A stretch of 64,000 bases of DNA, from assembly GCA_007896885.1 (NCBI GenBank), contig VOIU01000014.1:29944-93943 (forward strand), given 5' to 3'. This document shows positions 1 through 9,800 of this stretch, in pieces. Positions within the stretch are counted from its first letter, which is position 1, and each line of letters starts with the position of its first letter. The stretch is from Bacteroidaceae bacterium HV4-6-C5C. Lineage in GTDB: Bacteria > Bacteroidota > Bacteroidia > Bacteroidales > Bacteroidaceae. The notes beneath the pieces were generated by a model that ran no database searches, had not been told where the DNA came from, and was given only the letters and a program-made list of their open reading frames with translations. The position numbers and the translations under genes are program-made.

Positions 1-1573
1 AAGCGACCCATTTTTGCATCATGATATGAGATAGAGTGAAATCACTCACCTTTAATCCTGATACGTAAGGTCCAGCGAGATACTCATTTGCGAGCTTATT
101 GTAGACCGTTGCAGTAATTTTATCACCTCCTTCTTGTTTCCCTTTAGATCCAGGATAAATATATTTGCCAGTGAAAGTAATGTCAGCGCTTATTCCTTCC
201 TTAAAGGCAGTAAAAGCTAAGTTTTTTTCTCCCTTTTTCCAATATGCTTCGGCTAAACACAATTTTATTTCGGCACAAGTTGTTAGTATATATGGTGCAT
301 TATCTCGGTAGATCCAACGTCCTATTCCATCATTGGGCGGGTTGGTCGTTGCATTTTTTATTGCATTTGCAACAGCTCTTCCATAAAAGGATGTTACGTT
401 CACGCTCTGTGGACTATATGCTGAGGTACTTGTTTGGCCGCCATAATACTTATATGCTTTTACACTATCCGCATTATCAATATTCTTGTATGTATAGTCA
501 GATGCACTTAACTTCAAAGCAACGCGAGGATCGTAATGTCCTGGAATTGTTATAACAGTGTCGCAGATGATCTGTTTATCAAGTAATTGATAAGGGTAAT
601 ATTCGGCTCGCAAGGTATCTGTGTGTGTTGGTGGAATAGGATCTAGTTTCACTCTTTTACCGTCAGTTGCATATTGAGGAATTGTACCGGTCATAACTTG
701 TACGGCATAGTCATGTTGAAAGGAATTTTGTCCGAGAAAACTAGAGCTAGCCCTGGCTGTACCCCATGCATTATTATAGTATGCATAAGGCACTTGTTGA
801 GATCCTCCAGATACCTTTATCACGGCATCATCATCGGCAGTTGAGAATGATTTTTTTGCACATTCTATTAGCTCGTCGGCATATTTTGTTGTGAAATCAT
901 TCTTATTTGACAATGAGGCGAGATTCCTTACAATTACTGCGTAAGCAAATTTGGTCCATTTATCTTTATCTCCTCCATATATCCAATCATTTCCGGTTAA
1001 TTTGTTACCATATACATGGTTATCCTCTTTAGCTAAATACTCAATGGCTTTGTAAGCCCATTCGCGTACTTGAGTGTATATGTCTGGTTGGTAATCGTAG
1101 TTATATTCTGTACGTCCTGTACTGAAAGCTTCTTTCATAGGTGCTTCTCCATATATCTTTGTGAGCATATCCCAATCAAAAGCTTTGATAGCGTATCCTA
1201 TGCCCGCCATTGTCCATTTTTGTTCTGCGATAGATTGGTTGATGAAATTTTCAAGATTCATTCCATGTGTAAAGTACACTTGACGCCAGACAACTGCACC
1301 TACATCACTAGTTAGACTATAGGTATAGTGGTTAGCATAGCCAGTGTAAACACTTGAATTTGTAGCAAACATTTGTGTCATGGGAGCTATTGCGTACAAA
1401 TCATAGTAGGTGTCCCAATATGGAGCCATTGATTGTATGATGCCTGACAAATATAAATATTCCTCTACAACATCTGGTGCATCAATATTTTTATTAACGT
1501 CCAAATAATCATTGCAACTTCCATTAAAAAGTAAAATTGCGGTTAGTAATGATATGATAGTTAATCTTTTCAT
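1..1573 (-). CDS. SusD/RagB-like outer-membrane lipoprotein, 3' end outside window
   Basis: Reading the minus strand from the ATG at 1571-1573 gives an open frame to the window edge (about 524 residues visible). The start MKRLTIISLL leads into a lipobox ending FNGSC, with the lipidated Cys at residue 20, followed by NDYLDVNKN. That N-terminus is typical of SusD-type surface glycan-binding lipoproteins that cap a SusC channel. It starts 25 bp after the stop of the susC at 1599-4757 and must be co-transcribed with it, so it shares that gene's promoter and its predicted on/off switching. The visible sequence looks like the SusD-like families that accompany orphan SusC proteins rather than the classical starch SusD, but the ligand cannot be told. 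The C-terminus lies to the left of position 1. Confidence 0.9.
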   Translation of the reverse strand, partial: MKRLTIISLLTAILLFNGSCNDYLDVNKNIDAPDVVEEYLYLSGIIQSMAPYWDTYYDLYAIAPMTQMFATNSSVYTGYANHYTYSLTSDVGAVVWRQVYFTHGMNLENFINQSIAEQKWTMAGIGYAIKAFDWDMLTKIYGEAPMKEAFSTGRTEYNYDYQPDIYTQVREWAYKAIEYLAKEDNHVYGNKLTGNDWIYGGDKDKWTKFAYAVIVRNLASLSNKNDFTTKYADELIECAKKSFSTADDDAVIKVSGGSQQVPYAYYNNAWGTARASSSFLGQNSFQHDYAVQVMTGTIPQYATDGKRVKLDPIPPTHTDTLRAEYYPYQLLDKQIICDTVITIPGHYDPRVALKLSASDYTYKNIDNADSVKAYKYYGGQTSTSAYSPQSVNVTSFYGRAVANAIKNATTNPPNDGIGRWIYRDNAPYILTTCAEIKLCLAEAYWKKGEKNLAFTAFKEGISADITFTGKYIYPGSKGKQEGGDKITATVYNKLANEYLAGPYVSGLKVSDFTLSHIMMQKWVA

Positions 1574-1598
1574 TTTCAGTATTTTTTAGTAATTCGGT

Positions 1599-4500
1599 TT
1601 AAAATGTTATGCTTAGCCCACAAGTAATACCACGTGGAGAAGGTAGGCTCCATGTATCATATCCTGCACCGCCACTACCTCCGGCAGAGGCTGCGACAGT
1701 ATTCCCCACAGCATCAATTCCCGAATAATTGGTCCACGTCAATAGATCATTTCCACAAACATAAATATTAGCATAGCTAATCAAACCATTCCACATCTTT
1801 TTTAAGAATTTTGTGGGTACCGTGTAGCTTAGTCTTAGCTCCTGCAACCGTATGTAATTTACATTATTCTCGATCCAATCAGATGCTGCTCCTGAATATA
1901 TTGATGAAGACGTAAGATCATAACTGACGGAAATTCTATTAGGCGTCGGTTTTTCTGTATTTTCATTTCCATCTTTTAATACTCCATTAAATATAACAGG
2001 CCCGCTTTCACGTAAATCCACGGATTCCCAGCTAAGCCCTTGTTGCATCATATAGCGTTTAGTTCCATTTACAACAGTAGCATTTGTCATTCCTGCAAAC
2101 ATAGCGGACAGGCGGAATCCTTTATAAGTTAATGTAGTATTAATACCGAATCGTATCTCTGGTTGTCTATCTCCTAGTACTGAATATTGGTCAGATACGA
2201 GAGGAAACCCAGATTTTGGGTCAATTAAAATTTGTCCCTTATTGTTCCGCTGAAAATCAGTTCCGGTTATAGTGGTTAATGGGTATCCAACCATTGCACC
2301 ATTACGGACTCCAGCTGTATTCCCAAAAGTATAAGCATCATAGACTTCAGGGGTAGGCATATAAGTCACTTTTGATCCTGTATGAGATAAATTCAATCCG
2401 ATATTCCATCGCATAGAATTATTGTTTATTACATCACCATCAATATGAGCTTCCCATCCCCACGTTTTGAAATTACCCATGTTCTGGGTATTTAAAACAA
2501 AACCTCCGGCATAGCTTGTTCTAAACCCTTTTACAATTTGGTCATCACAATATGTTCTGAAATAAGTGAAATCGGCTACAATCCGATCGTTTAAAAAACG
2601 CCCTTCAAATCCAGTTTCCCATGAAGTTGTCATTTCTGGTTTTAAAGCCAAGTTAGGGCCTGTATAACCGTATTTGTAACCTCCACCAGTTCTGTCGGAA
2701 GCTTCTAGCTCAGGATTAATTTCCAATGGACCGGCGTCTTTTCCTACTTGTGCCCAAGCTCCGCGAATTTTTAAATAAGGGATAGATTTATTCCCTTTTA
2801 AGAAAGGTAGTTCAGTCATAACGAAGGCTCCTTCTACTGCTGGATAGAAATATGAATTATTATCTACTGGCAGTGTGCTTGACCAGTCATTTCGTGCTCT
2901 TAATGTAAGAAAAGCCATATTGTTATATCCTACTTCAGCCTGTCCAGATATTGCTTGTATTCTTCTCTTGGTTGATCTTTTTTTAGATGTGATTGTAGTT
3001 GGATCACAATTATTGATAGAGGCTAATTCCACTACTGCATATTTTGTTCCATAAGAGGATAAGCTTGTCTCCTCATTTTCTAATTGGTGATAACCTATCT
3101 GAGTTGATATTGTTAATTTTTTCTTCATAAATGAATCATTCCACCCTGCTAAAATATTTAAAGTCGGATCAGAAAAATTCACTTTGGATAAATTATATGT
3201 GCCCCCATTACCTGGTTGTATATCATAGTTATATGTAGCCCAGTAAGGGTGTTCTGACGTTTCAAAAGTTTGCGCTCCGACATCCCAGCCTACTTGAGCG
3301 CGGATGAAGGTGTTTTTTGTGGGATTTATTATTGCCGTTGCATTCGCTATAATTCTGTCGGACTCATCATAATACTTGTTTTTGTATAGCATAAATAATG
3401 GGTTTACTATATCTCCATCTACATATCTTTCCGGGTAGCGCATATGTACTCCATCAGGGTCTAGATAATTCGACATATTATCAATGATTGGCCATCTAAA
3501 AGCATAATATAAAGGACCTGAAGTTCCTCTTGTGGCCTTTGTGTTTGCAGTAGAAGCATATTGCATTGCCCCTTCAAATCTCATCCAATTATTAATTTGT
3601 GCTTTACCGCTTAATGAAATGTTGTTGCGATTGTAATCAGTTGTTTTTATGATACCTGTCTGATCTAAGAATGATGCTGTGGCTCGCATCGTTAGTTTCT
3701 CATTCCCTGCTTCTACGGATACATTGTGCTTGCTACTAAATCCTGTTTGTAGAATTGCTCCGACATTATCATAAAACTTTGTATTCTCAGGATACAATCC
3801 CCCGAATCTTGAGGTGTTGTACCAACTTGTAGCTCCATAGGCGCCATTAGAATATTTGTTTTGGATTTCTGGATACCCATAAGCACTATCCCATCGAAAA
3901 GAATTACTATAGGATACTTTTCCTCTTCCTGGAGCTCCTTTTTTGGTAGTTATAATAATTGCTCCATTTGATGCATCTGAACCATATAAAGCAGCAGCAG
4001 CAGCACCTTTAAGAACAGTCATAGATTCGATATCTTCTGGATTAAAATCATTACCTCGTGATGAAAAGTCTAAAGAGCGACTCGCATATACATCCGCTTT
4101 AGCAAAACCAGATGCTGCGTTGAATGAAGAATTATTCATCGGTATACCATCCACAACGTATAATGGTTGGTTGTTCCCTGAAATAGATGTAAGACTTCTT
4201 AATGTCACTGTGGTTGAAGCACCTGGTGCTCCTCCGCTCGAAACGACATCTATACCGGAAACTCTTCCTTGTAAAGCTGTTATGAAATTATCACGACCTG
4301 AATCTATGATGTCTGCAGCCTTAACATTTTGCACAGATGAACCTACTGATCGAGCTACACGCTTCATCCCAAATTCAGCCGTAATTTCTACTTCTCCAAG
4401 CATGTTAGCATCTTCTTGCAATGTAATAGTTAAGTTGTTGAGGCTTCCGACTTCAACAGTAGTAGATGTATATCCAATAAAAGATACTGTTAACTTGCTT

Positions 4501-4757
4501 CTAAGAGGAACTGTCAAGCTGAATTTACCGTCAGCATTTGTAATGGTCCCAATGGATTTACTCCCTTTAACCACAACATTTGCACCAATTATCGGCTCTC
4601 CAGCCGTATCCACTACTTTACCCGTGATTTTCTTTACTTGCTGAGTACTTTGAGAACTTGGTATTATATTCTCCATATTTGCAGCCACTGCCGAACAAAA
4701 AGAAGACATCCCAAATAACGTAAGCAAGACAAATGATAAGCAATAATTTCTTTTCAT
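1599..4757 (-). CDS. SusC/RagA TonB-dependent outer-membrane transporter (expressed orientation)
   Basis: This 1052-residue protein is full length for the SusC family. It has a signal peptide (residues 1 to about 26), a CarboxypepD_reg-like domain (about 44-115, beginning ITGKVVDTAGEP), a plug domain with the VLKGAAAAALYGSDASNGAI segment typical of SusC plugs (about 245-275), and a long beta-barrel ending in an aromatic residue (GLSITF). It imports a ligand captured by the adjacent SusD lipoprotein, using TonB energy. Codons for residues about 33-59 form the inverted repeat shared with the silent susC at 6771, so this copy currently owns the promoter, start codon and signal peptide. No glycoside hydrolase, sulfatase or regulator is visible beside the pair, so the substrate is unknown. 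Confidence 0.95.
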   Translation of the reverse strand: MKRNYCLSFVLLTLFGMSSFCSAVAANMENIIPSSQSTQQVKKITGKVVDTAGEPIIGANVVVKGSKSIGTITNADGKFSLTVPLRSKLTVSFIGYTSTTVEVGSLNNLTITLQEDANMLGEVEITAEFGMKRVARSVGSSVQNVKAADIIDSGRDNFITALQGRVSGIDVVSSGGAPGASTTVTLRSLTSISGNNQPLYVVDGIPMNNSSFNAASGFAKADVYASRSLDFSSRGNDFNPEDIESMTVLKGAAAAALYGSDASNGAIIITTKKGAPGRGKVSYSNSFRWDSAYGYPEIQNKYSNGAYGATSWYNTSRFGGLYPENTKFYDNVGAILQTGFSSKHNVSVEAGNEKLTMRATASFLDQTGIIKTTDYNRNNISLSGKAQINNWMRFEGAMQYASTANTKATRGTSGPLYYAFRWPIIDNMSNYLDPDGVHMRYPERYVDGDIVNPLFMLYKNKYYDESDRIIANATAIINPTKNTFIRAQVGWDVGAQTFETSEHPYWATYNYDIQPGNGGTYNLSKVNFSDPTLNILAGWNDSFMKKKLTISTQIGYHQLENEETSLSSYGTKYAVVELASINNCDPTTITSKKRSTKRRIQAISGQAEVGYNNMAFLTLRARNDWSSTLPVDNNSYFYPAVEGAFVMTELPFLKGNKSIPYLKIRGAWAQVGKDAGPLEINPELEASDRTGGGYKYGYTGPNLALKPEMTTSWETGFEGRFLNDRIVADFTYFRTYCDDQIVKGFRTSYAGGFVLNTQNMGNFKTWGWEAHIDGDVINNNSMRWNIGLNLSHTGSKVTYMPTPEVYDAYTFGNTAGVRNGAMVGYPLTTITGTDFQRNNKGQILIDPKSGFPLVSDQYSVLGDRQPEIRFGINTTLTYKGFRLSAMFAGMTNATVVNGTKRYMMQQGLSWESVDLRESGPVIFNGVLKDGNENTEKPTPNRISVSYDLTSSSIYSGAASDWIENNVNYIRLQELRLSYTVPTKFLKKMWNGLISYANIYVCGNDLLTWTNYSGIDAVGNTVAASAGGSGGAGYDTWSLPSPRGITCGLSITF
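4582..4659 (-). repeat. Left inverted repeat of the susC inversion (78 bp)
   Basis: Read on the minus strand this is a 32-bp block (4628-4659), one extra T (complement of 4627) and a 45-bp block (4582-4626). It matches 6726-6802 on the plus strand at every base except that T. The sequence encodes residues about 33-59 of the active SusC, from SSQSTQQVKK through GEPIIGA. Identity stops abruptly on the signal-peptide side and changes to ordinary paralogue-level similarity on the barrel side. That pattern is expected for a recombination site rather than common ancestry alone. Confidence 0.9.
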
Positions 4758-5264
4758 AAGCTATATAATTTGGATTTATTTGCAAATATATAAACTAATT
4801 TAGCTTTTGATATATATATTATATGAAATATTGCTTAATAATCATTAATATAGTTGCTTTTTTACATTACCAACATTACCAAATTGATACCAGATTAAAA
4901 AAATGTATTTAAAGCAAAACAAAAAGATCTACACAAAAACAATAAAATGCCAATATGATTTTATTTAATCTAAATTAGTATCATATGGACACATCTACCG
5001 CAATATAAAAATCATAAATAACGAAAAGTATTAAAGTATATATCAACTGCTCATTAACCTTATTTTAGTTTTATCCACATAAAATCAAACAGAAAGGAAG
5101 AGAAATAAAGTAAATAAAGAAATGAGTAAATATTCCATCAAATATACAGCAACTTAGCATTCTAAAACTAAAACATTTTTAAACATAAAGCAAAACCTTA
5201 CACAAGTTCTCTTTTGAGAGTTATGAAAATTACAATATCACAATTAAAAAGTATAAAAATATAA
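4758..5264. other. AT-rich spacer between active susC and recombinase gene
   Basis: This 507-bp stretch holds the susC promoter at its left end and no credible gene. A perfect 9-bp tandem repeat (CATTACCAA twice) lies at 4864-4881. A loose inverted pair follows, GATAC/GATTAAA near 4885-4899 and TTTAATC/GTATC near 4964-4983; these could be regulator sites but no regulator is recognisable. The recombinase stop codon is at its right end, with no convincing terminator. Confidence 0.5.
4783..4790 (-). promoter_or_regulatory. Bacteroides -7 element TATATTTG of active susC
   Basis: On the minus strand TATATTTG fits the consensus TAnnTTTG exactly and lies 25 bp before the ATG at 4755-4757, giving a leader of roughly 20 nt. 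No clear -33 TTTG is seen at the right distance. It lies inside the invertible segment, so it would turn with it to face the silent susC. Confidence 0.6.
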
Positions 5265-6437
5265 TTAAAACATATTACATTCAATGGATTTTTCTAAATC
5301 ATGAACAATTGTCATATCCATTATATTTGCATAAATTTGAGTTGTCCTAACACTTTTATGTCCCAAAAGTTTTTGAACAGTAGTAATGTTTATCCCATTG
5401 TATATTAATAGAGTAGCATTAGTATGGCGAGCAGTATGAAAAGATACATTCTGTGTTATACCAGCCAATTTCGCTATTACCCCAAAATCTTTATTCACGT
5501 TTGAGTTATCATGTAAGGAAAAAAATATATTCAATTGATCTTTATAATTGTTTAATATATTAAGCCCCTTCCCTCCAAATAGCAGATATAAAGGCAAACG
5601 CACTTCAGTCCTTGTTTTTATCGATTTGTATACAATCCAAATATCCCCATATAATTCAATAACATTCTGAGACGATAAACTAATAAAATCAGAATACCTC
5701 ATCCCTGTATAGCAGCAAAATAAAAAAGCATCCAAAGTTTTCTTATATTTAAAATATTGATCATTCAAATCTAATTTTTCGAGCAAAGTAAGCTCTTCAA
5801 AAGACAAGTAAGTGTGCCTACCTTCAATCATTTTAATTCTATATTTACGGAATGCATAGTCTTTAACATCTATATACTCTTTATTTATGGCTATATTCAC
5901 ACATTTCTTTAAATGCTTCATATGTTTAGCAATAGTATTGATATGATATCCGTTTGATAGTAAAAAGGCTTCAAATGAAGCAACAAAGTCATAAGTCAAA
6001 TCAACAAATTTTATTTCTCCCTTAAACTTTTGAAGTAGGACAAGGGTAGAACAATAATTTTTTTTTGTAGCGTCCTTTAATGAAGATGTCATTATTTCCT
6101 GTTTAAAGAATGTAATAAAAGATCCGTCATCTTTTCTGTTAAATAATGCATTTTTGAGTGAATCCAAATCTATTAACTTACCTTGTTGCCATAATTCTAA
6201 TTCCTTTTTCTCAATCATAGCGATGAAATCATAAATAAATCGGTTCAAAGCATCCGCATTAGGGTGATTTTTAATTAATAACCTTTTATGATCCCATTGA
6301 TCTGGTCTTAAATAAACTTTTGTAGAAAAATATTTTTTCTTTTTATTTAAGTAAGCTTCAACCTGAACCAATGACATTCCTCTCTTGTTCAGTGCTTTTT
6401 TTCTATCATACACCAATTTGTAAATAATTTTATCCAT
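5265..6437 (-). CDS. Tyrosine recombinase (phage-integrase family), probable susC invertase
   Basis: This 390-residue protein has an Arm-DNA-binding-like N-terminus (about 1-50), a SAM-like core-binding domain (about 105-195) and a catalytic domain (about 210-385). The catalytic residues are visible: Arg247 in TGMRYSD, Lys in the 271-274 stretch, His334 and Arg337 in HTARH, His360 in LLGHKS and the nucleophile Tyr369 in TTQIYANI. The length and architecture match Bacteroidetes tyrosine recombinases that invert surface-protein genes. It sits between the two inverted repeats and therefore inverts with them, which argues that it acts on them. No TAnnTTTG element was found ahead of it. It could in principle act elsewhere in the genome. 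Confidence 0.93.
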   Translation of the reverse strand: MDKIIYKLVYDRKKALNKRGMSLVQVEAYLNKKKKYFSTKVYLRPDQWDHKRLLIKNHPNADALNRFIYDFIAMIEKKELELWQQGKLIDLDSLKNALFNRKDDGSFITFFKQEIMTSSLKDATKKNYCSTLVLLQKFKGEIKFVDLTYDFVASFEAFLLSNGYHINTIAKHMKHLKKCVNIAINKEYIDVKDYAFRKYRIKMIEGRHTYLSFEELTLLEKLDLNDQYFKYKKTLDAFLFCCYTGMRYSDFISLSSQNVIELYGDIWIVYKSIKTRTEVRLPLYLLFGGKGLNILNNYKDQLNIFFSLHDNSNVNKDFGVIAKLAGITQNVSFHTARHTNATLLIYNGINITTVQKLLGHKSVRTTQIYANIMDMTIVHDLEKSIECNMF

Positions 6438-6725
6438 ATCTAAATATGTTATTGTAATACTACTCTATCATAGAAAGTCTACTGTTTAATTTTTGAGATA
6501 AAAATACCCAATTAATCACATTCTAAGAGGCATTTATCCTTAATTATTTGAACACGGCGTATGCATGAATTTATTTTAATAAAGATATTTAATAACATTT
6601 CAATTGCTATGCATTTCTAATAAAAAGCCCATTTGAGACAAATTTGTGATTTATATGCTAGATACTTTCTTATAATACAATTGCCATATGAGCAATAGAG
6701 CTAAATACCTTTTAAAAATATTAAT
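6438..6725. other. Promoterless flank ahead of the silent susC
   Basis: This stretch separates the divergent starts of the recombinase (minus) and the headless susC (plus). No TAnnTTTG element reads rightwards into the susC, no ATG opens its reading frame and no signal-peptide-like codons occur. A short palindrome ACAAATTTGT lies near 6637-6646. The region looks like the inactive end of the invertible segment. Confidence 0.5.
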
Positions 6726-6802
6726 AAGTTCTCAAAGTACTCAGCAAGTAAAGAAAACACGGGTAAAGTAGTGGATACGGCTGGAGAGCCGATAATTGGT
6801 GC
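6726..6802 (+). repeat. Right inverted repeat of the susC inversion (77 bp, one base shorter)
   Basis: The sequence comprises the 32-bp block (6726-6757) followed directly by the 45-bp block (6758-6802). It lacks the single T present after the GAAAA run in the left repeat. In this copy the codons upstream of the missing base are therefore out of frame with the susC downstream. Beyond 6802 the two susC genes diverge to normal paralogue level. Confidence 0.9.
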
Positions 6803-9800
6803 TAGTGTATCTATAAGGGGGACAAACTCTGGCGCTATTACGAATTTAGATGGTGCATTTTCACTAAGTGCATCTATTGGTAGCATATTGGTAGTATCAT
6901 ATATTGGGTATCAGACTACTGAAATAAGAGTAGGACCTACCAACTCATATACCGTTACTTTGAAAGATGATTCCAAAGCGTTGGAAGAAGTTGTTGTTAC
7001 TGCAATGGGAATTAAAAAAGAAAAAAAAGCTTTAGGGTATTCTGTTTCTGACATAAACTCAAAGGAATTATTGAAAAATAAGCAAACAAATGTGATAAAT
7101 TCACTTGCAGGAAAAATACCAGGGGTCAATATAACTCAGTCTGGTGGGGCTGCTGGTGCTGGCTCCTCCATTACGATTCGCGGTGGAAATTCTGCAAGTG
7201 AGTCTCGTGACAACCAACCTTTATTTGTTGTAGATGGAATAATCTATGATAATTCTACCGTTAATTCTGGCAATTCTTTAACTGATGGTATAACTAAAAG
7301 CGCAACGACATTTAGCAATCGTGTAATGGATATTAATCCTGAAGATATAGAATCTATGTCAGTGTTAAAAGGTGCCGCTGCAGCTGCTTTGTATGGGTCT
7401 CGCGCTGCCGACGGGGTTGTGATTATAACAACCAAAAAAGGCGGAGAGGGTGTTGTGAGAGTAAATGTAAGTAGCAAATATACATATGGCTGGGCAAAAG
7501 GCCTTCCAGAAATTCAAGGAATGTACGGAAGAGGATATTATAATGAAAAAGGAGTTTTGAGTGATTTTACTACTGAATCCTGGGGCAATCCGATAGAAGG
7601 AAATGTGTATGATAATATATCTGATTTTTTTCAAGGAAGTAACATCTTTGATAATAGTGTAAGTATTACCGGTGGAAGCAAATCGAATTCTTTTTATTTA
7701 TCAGCATCTAATTATGATCAAACTGGTATTGTGCCGGGGACTTCATTTAATAAAAATACTTTCCGCTTTAATGGTGAGCAGAAATATGGTATACTCACCG
7801 CAAGTGCTAATGTGTCTTATTCTCAGGCTCGCACTGATAAAGCTTTTACAGCAGGCGGTTTATACACTGCTGGTGGTTCCGGTGCAATGTCTTCTCTATA
7901 TGGGTGGTCTCGATCTGATGATATAACTCATTGGCTTAACGACGATGATACCCGTTATCGTATATTTCAAGGTTTGCAAGAACCGCAAGCTGATACTGAG
8001 AACCCTTATTGGGTAATTAATCGTAATCAGCTACAAGATGCAACCGATCGATTCACTGGAGCTTTAAATTTGAATGTAAAACTGACGGATTGGTGGAACT
8101 TGACGGGGCGTGCTGGAATAGATCAATATACTACTAGCTCGTATACTTATAAATCTCCAGGCGGTGCAGTTATTGAAAGATATCAAAAAGGATATTTGGC
8201 AAAAAGCAGTACACAGTATCAATATCTGACGGGCAATTTTATGTCTAACATGGAAAAAAAGGTTGGTGATTTTAACTTGGGCTTGTTAGCTGGTGCTACT
8301 GTTGAAGATACAAAACGTATTAATCAACAACATTGGGGTTATAACCCATATACAAATTCAGTGGTAAGTTTTGCTGTGATTGAAAATAGTGATAAATTCT
8401 TTACAGAAAGTAATACTCGCAAACGTATGGTTGGTTTATACGGTGAGTTCCGCGCGGCGTATAAAAGCATTGCGTATCTTACTATTACTGGGCGTAATGA
8501 TTGGTCGTCCACTCTACCAATAAAGAACCGTTCCTATTTCTACCCATCAGTGTCAGGTAGTTTTGCTTTTACAGAATTACTTCCGGCAAATAACATTCTA
8601 ACATTTGGCAAAATCCGTGCTTCGTGGGCGCAGGTTGGAAAGGATGCTGATCCATACATGCTTTCTACTTTGATGAGACCTGTTGCTAGCATATATCAAG
8701 ACAGTGGAAAATTTAGAAGTGTAGGTTTACAATGGACAGCTGGTAATCCTGATCTGAAGCCTGAAATTCAAACATCTTATGAACTAGGTACTGAATTACG
8801 TTTTTTTAATGGACGCTTAGGCTTAGACTATACTTATTATTATTCAAAGACCAAAGATCAAATATGTGCTCCTCGCTTAGGACAATCTACAGGTTATATC
8901 TTTCTTAACTTGAATGGTGGTTCCGTTACTAATGAGGGCATGGAATTATCTATAACGGGTAAGCCAATTGTCACAAAAGACTTTCAATGGGAAGCAACTT
9001 TGAATTTGTCTGGTAATAGAGGAAAACTCGGTAAATTTATAGATGGTGTAGATATATTTTATGTGACTGATGCTCAACAAGGTGGCGCTAAAGCTGGTTC
9101 TATACCTAATGGCGGGTATTTTCTAGGTTTGACAGGGAATAAATATGTAGAAGCGACCGGTACAGACGGATATGAATATAATGCTACTACTGGTTTGATT
9201 AAGGATACTCAAGTCCAAACGAATATTGTCGGTAACCGTGAACCGAAAATGATTGGAGGGTTGAACAATAGTTTTACGTATAAAAACTGGAACCTTTCGT
9301 TTTTACTAGATCTTCGTCTTGGTGGAGATATCTATAATGGAACAGAATATATGTTGACCACGAAAGGAATGAGTATGAGAACATTAGATCGTGATAAAGT
9401 TGAATTTGTTGCATATTCAAAAAATACAAGTGGGGTATACGAAGCAAAAACGTATACATATGAAAAGGGGAAGACATACACAATAAATAATGCTCAGAAA
9501 TCTGGTGAGTACATGATTCAACAATACTGGGATCAGTATGCAAATAATGCTTATAATTTTATTACAAAAACAAATTGGATACGTTTGCGTAATCTTTCGC
9601 TATCATATGACTTTAAGGATTTGCTAAAAAAGCAGAATGTAATAAAAGGTTTAACAGTTAATGTAACAGGAAATAACTTATTACTCATTACTAATTATAA
9701 GGGTATGGATCCCGAAACAGCTTCTGCTGGTTCGGGAACCGGAGGATCTGGTTCTGTTGGTATTGACTATTGTGGAGTTCCTGCGCAAGCTAGTATGTCA

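Larger units (their letters stand above)
4627..6757. other. Predicted invertible DNA segment carrying susC promoter, signal peptide and recombinase
   Basis: The segment between the two inverted repeats holds, from left to right, the signal-peptide codons and promoter of the minus-strand susC, an AT-rich spacer, the tyrosine recombinase gene and a promoterless end next to the plus-strand susC. Inversion would leave the left susC headless and give the right susC a start codon, signal peptide and promoter. DNA inversions of SusC/SusD genes by tyrosine recombinases have been described in Bacteroides fragilis. That this copy inverts is inferred from the repeats, gene orientations and recombinase; the window shows only one orientation. 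Confidence 0.8.

Noticed and set aside
244..1315. Plus-strand frames near the left edge
   Set aside because: They are opposite a continuous SusD-type reading frame on the minus strand.
3943..4644. 233-codon plus-strand frame opposite the active susC
   Set aside because: It lies antisense to the conserved plug and CarboxypepD_reg-like domain of a clear SusC and has no promoter or family signal of its own.
4864..4983. A second recombination site in the spacer of the invertible segment
   Set aside because: The 9-bp tandem repeat and loose inverted pair are too short and have no partner outside the segment.
6701..7634. Minus-strand frames opposite the silent susC
   Set aside because: They mirror the plug-domain codons of susC, just as the frame at 3943 does in the other copy.
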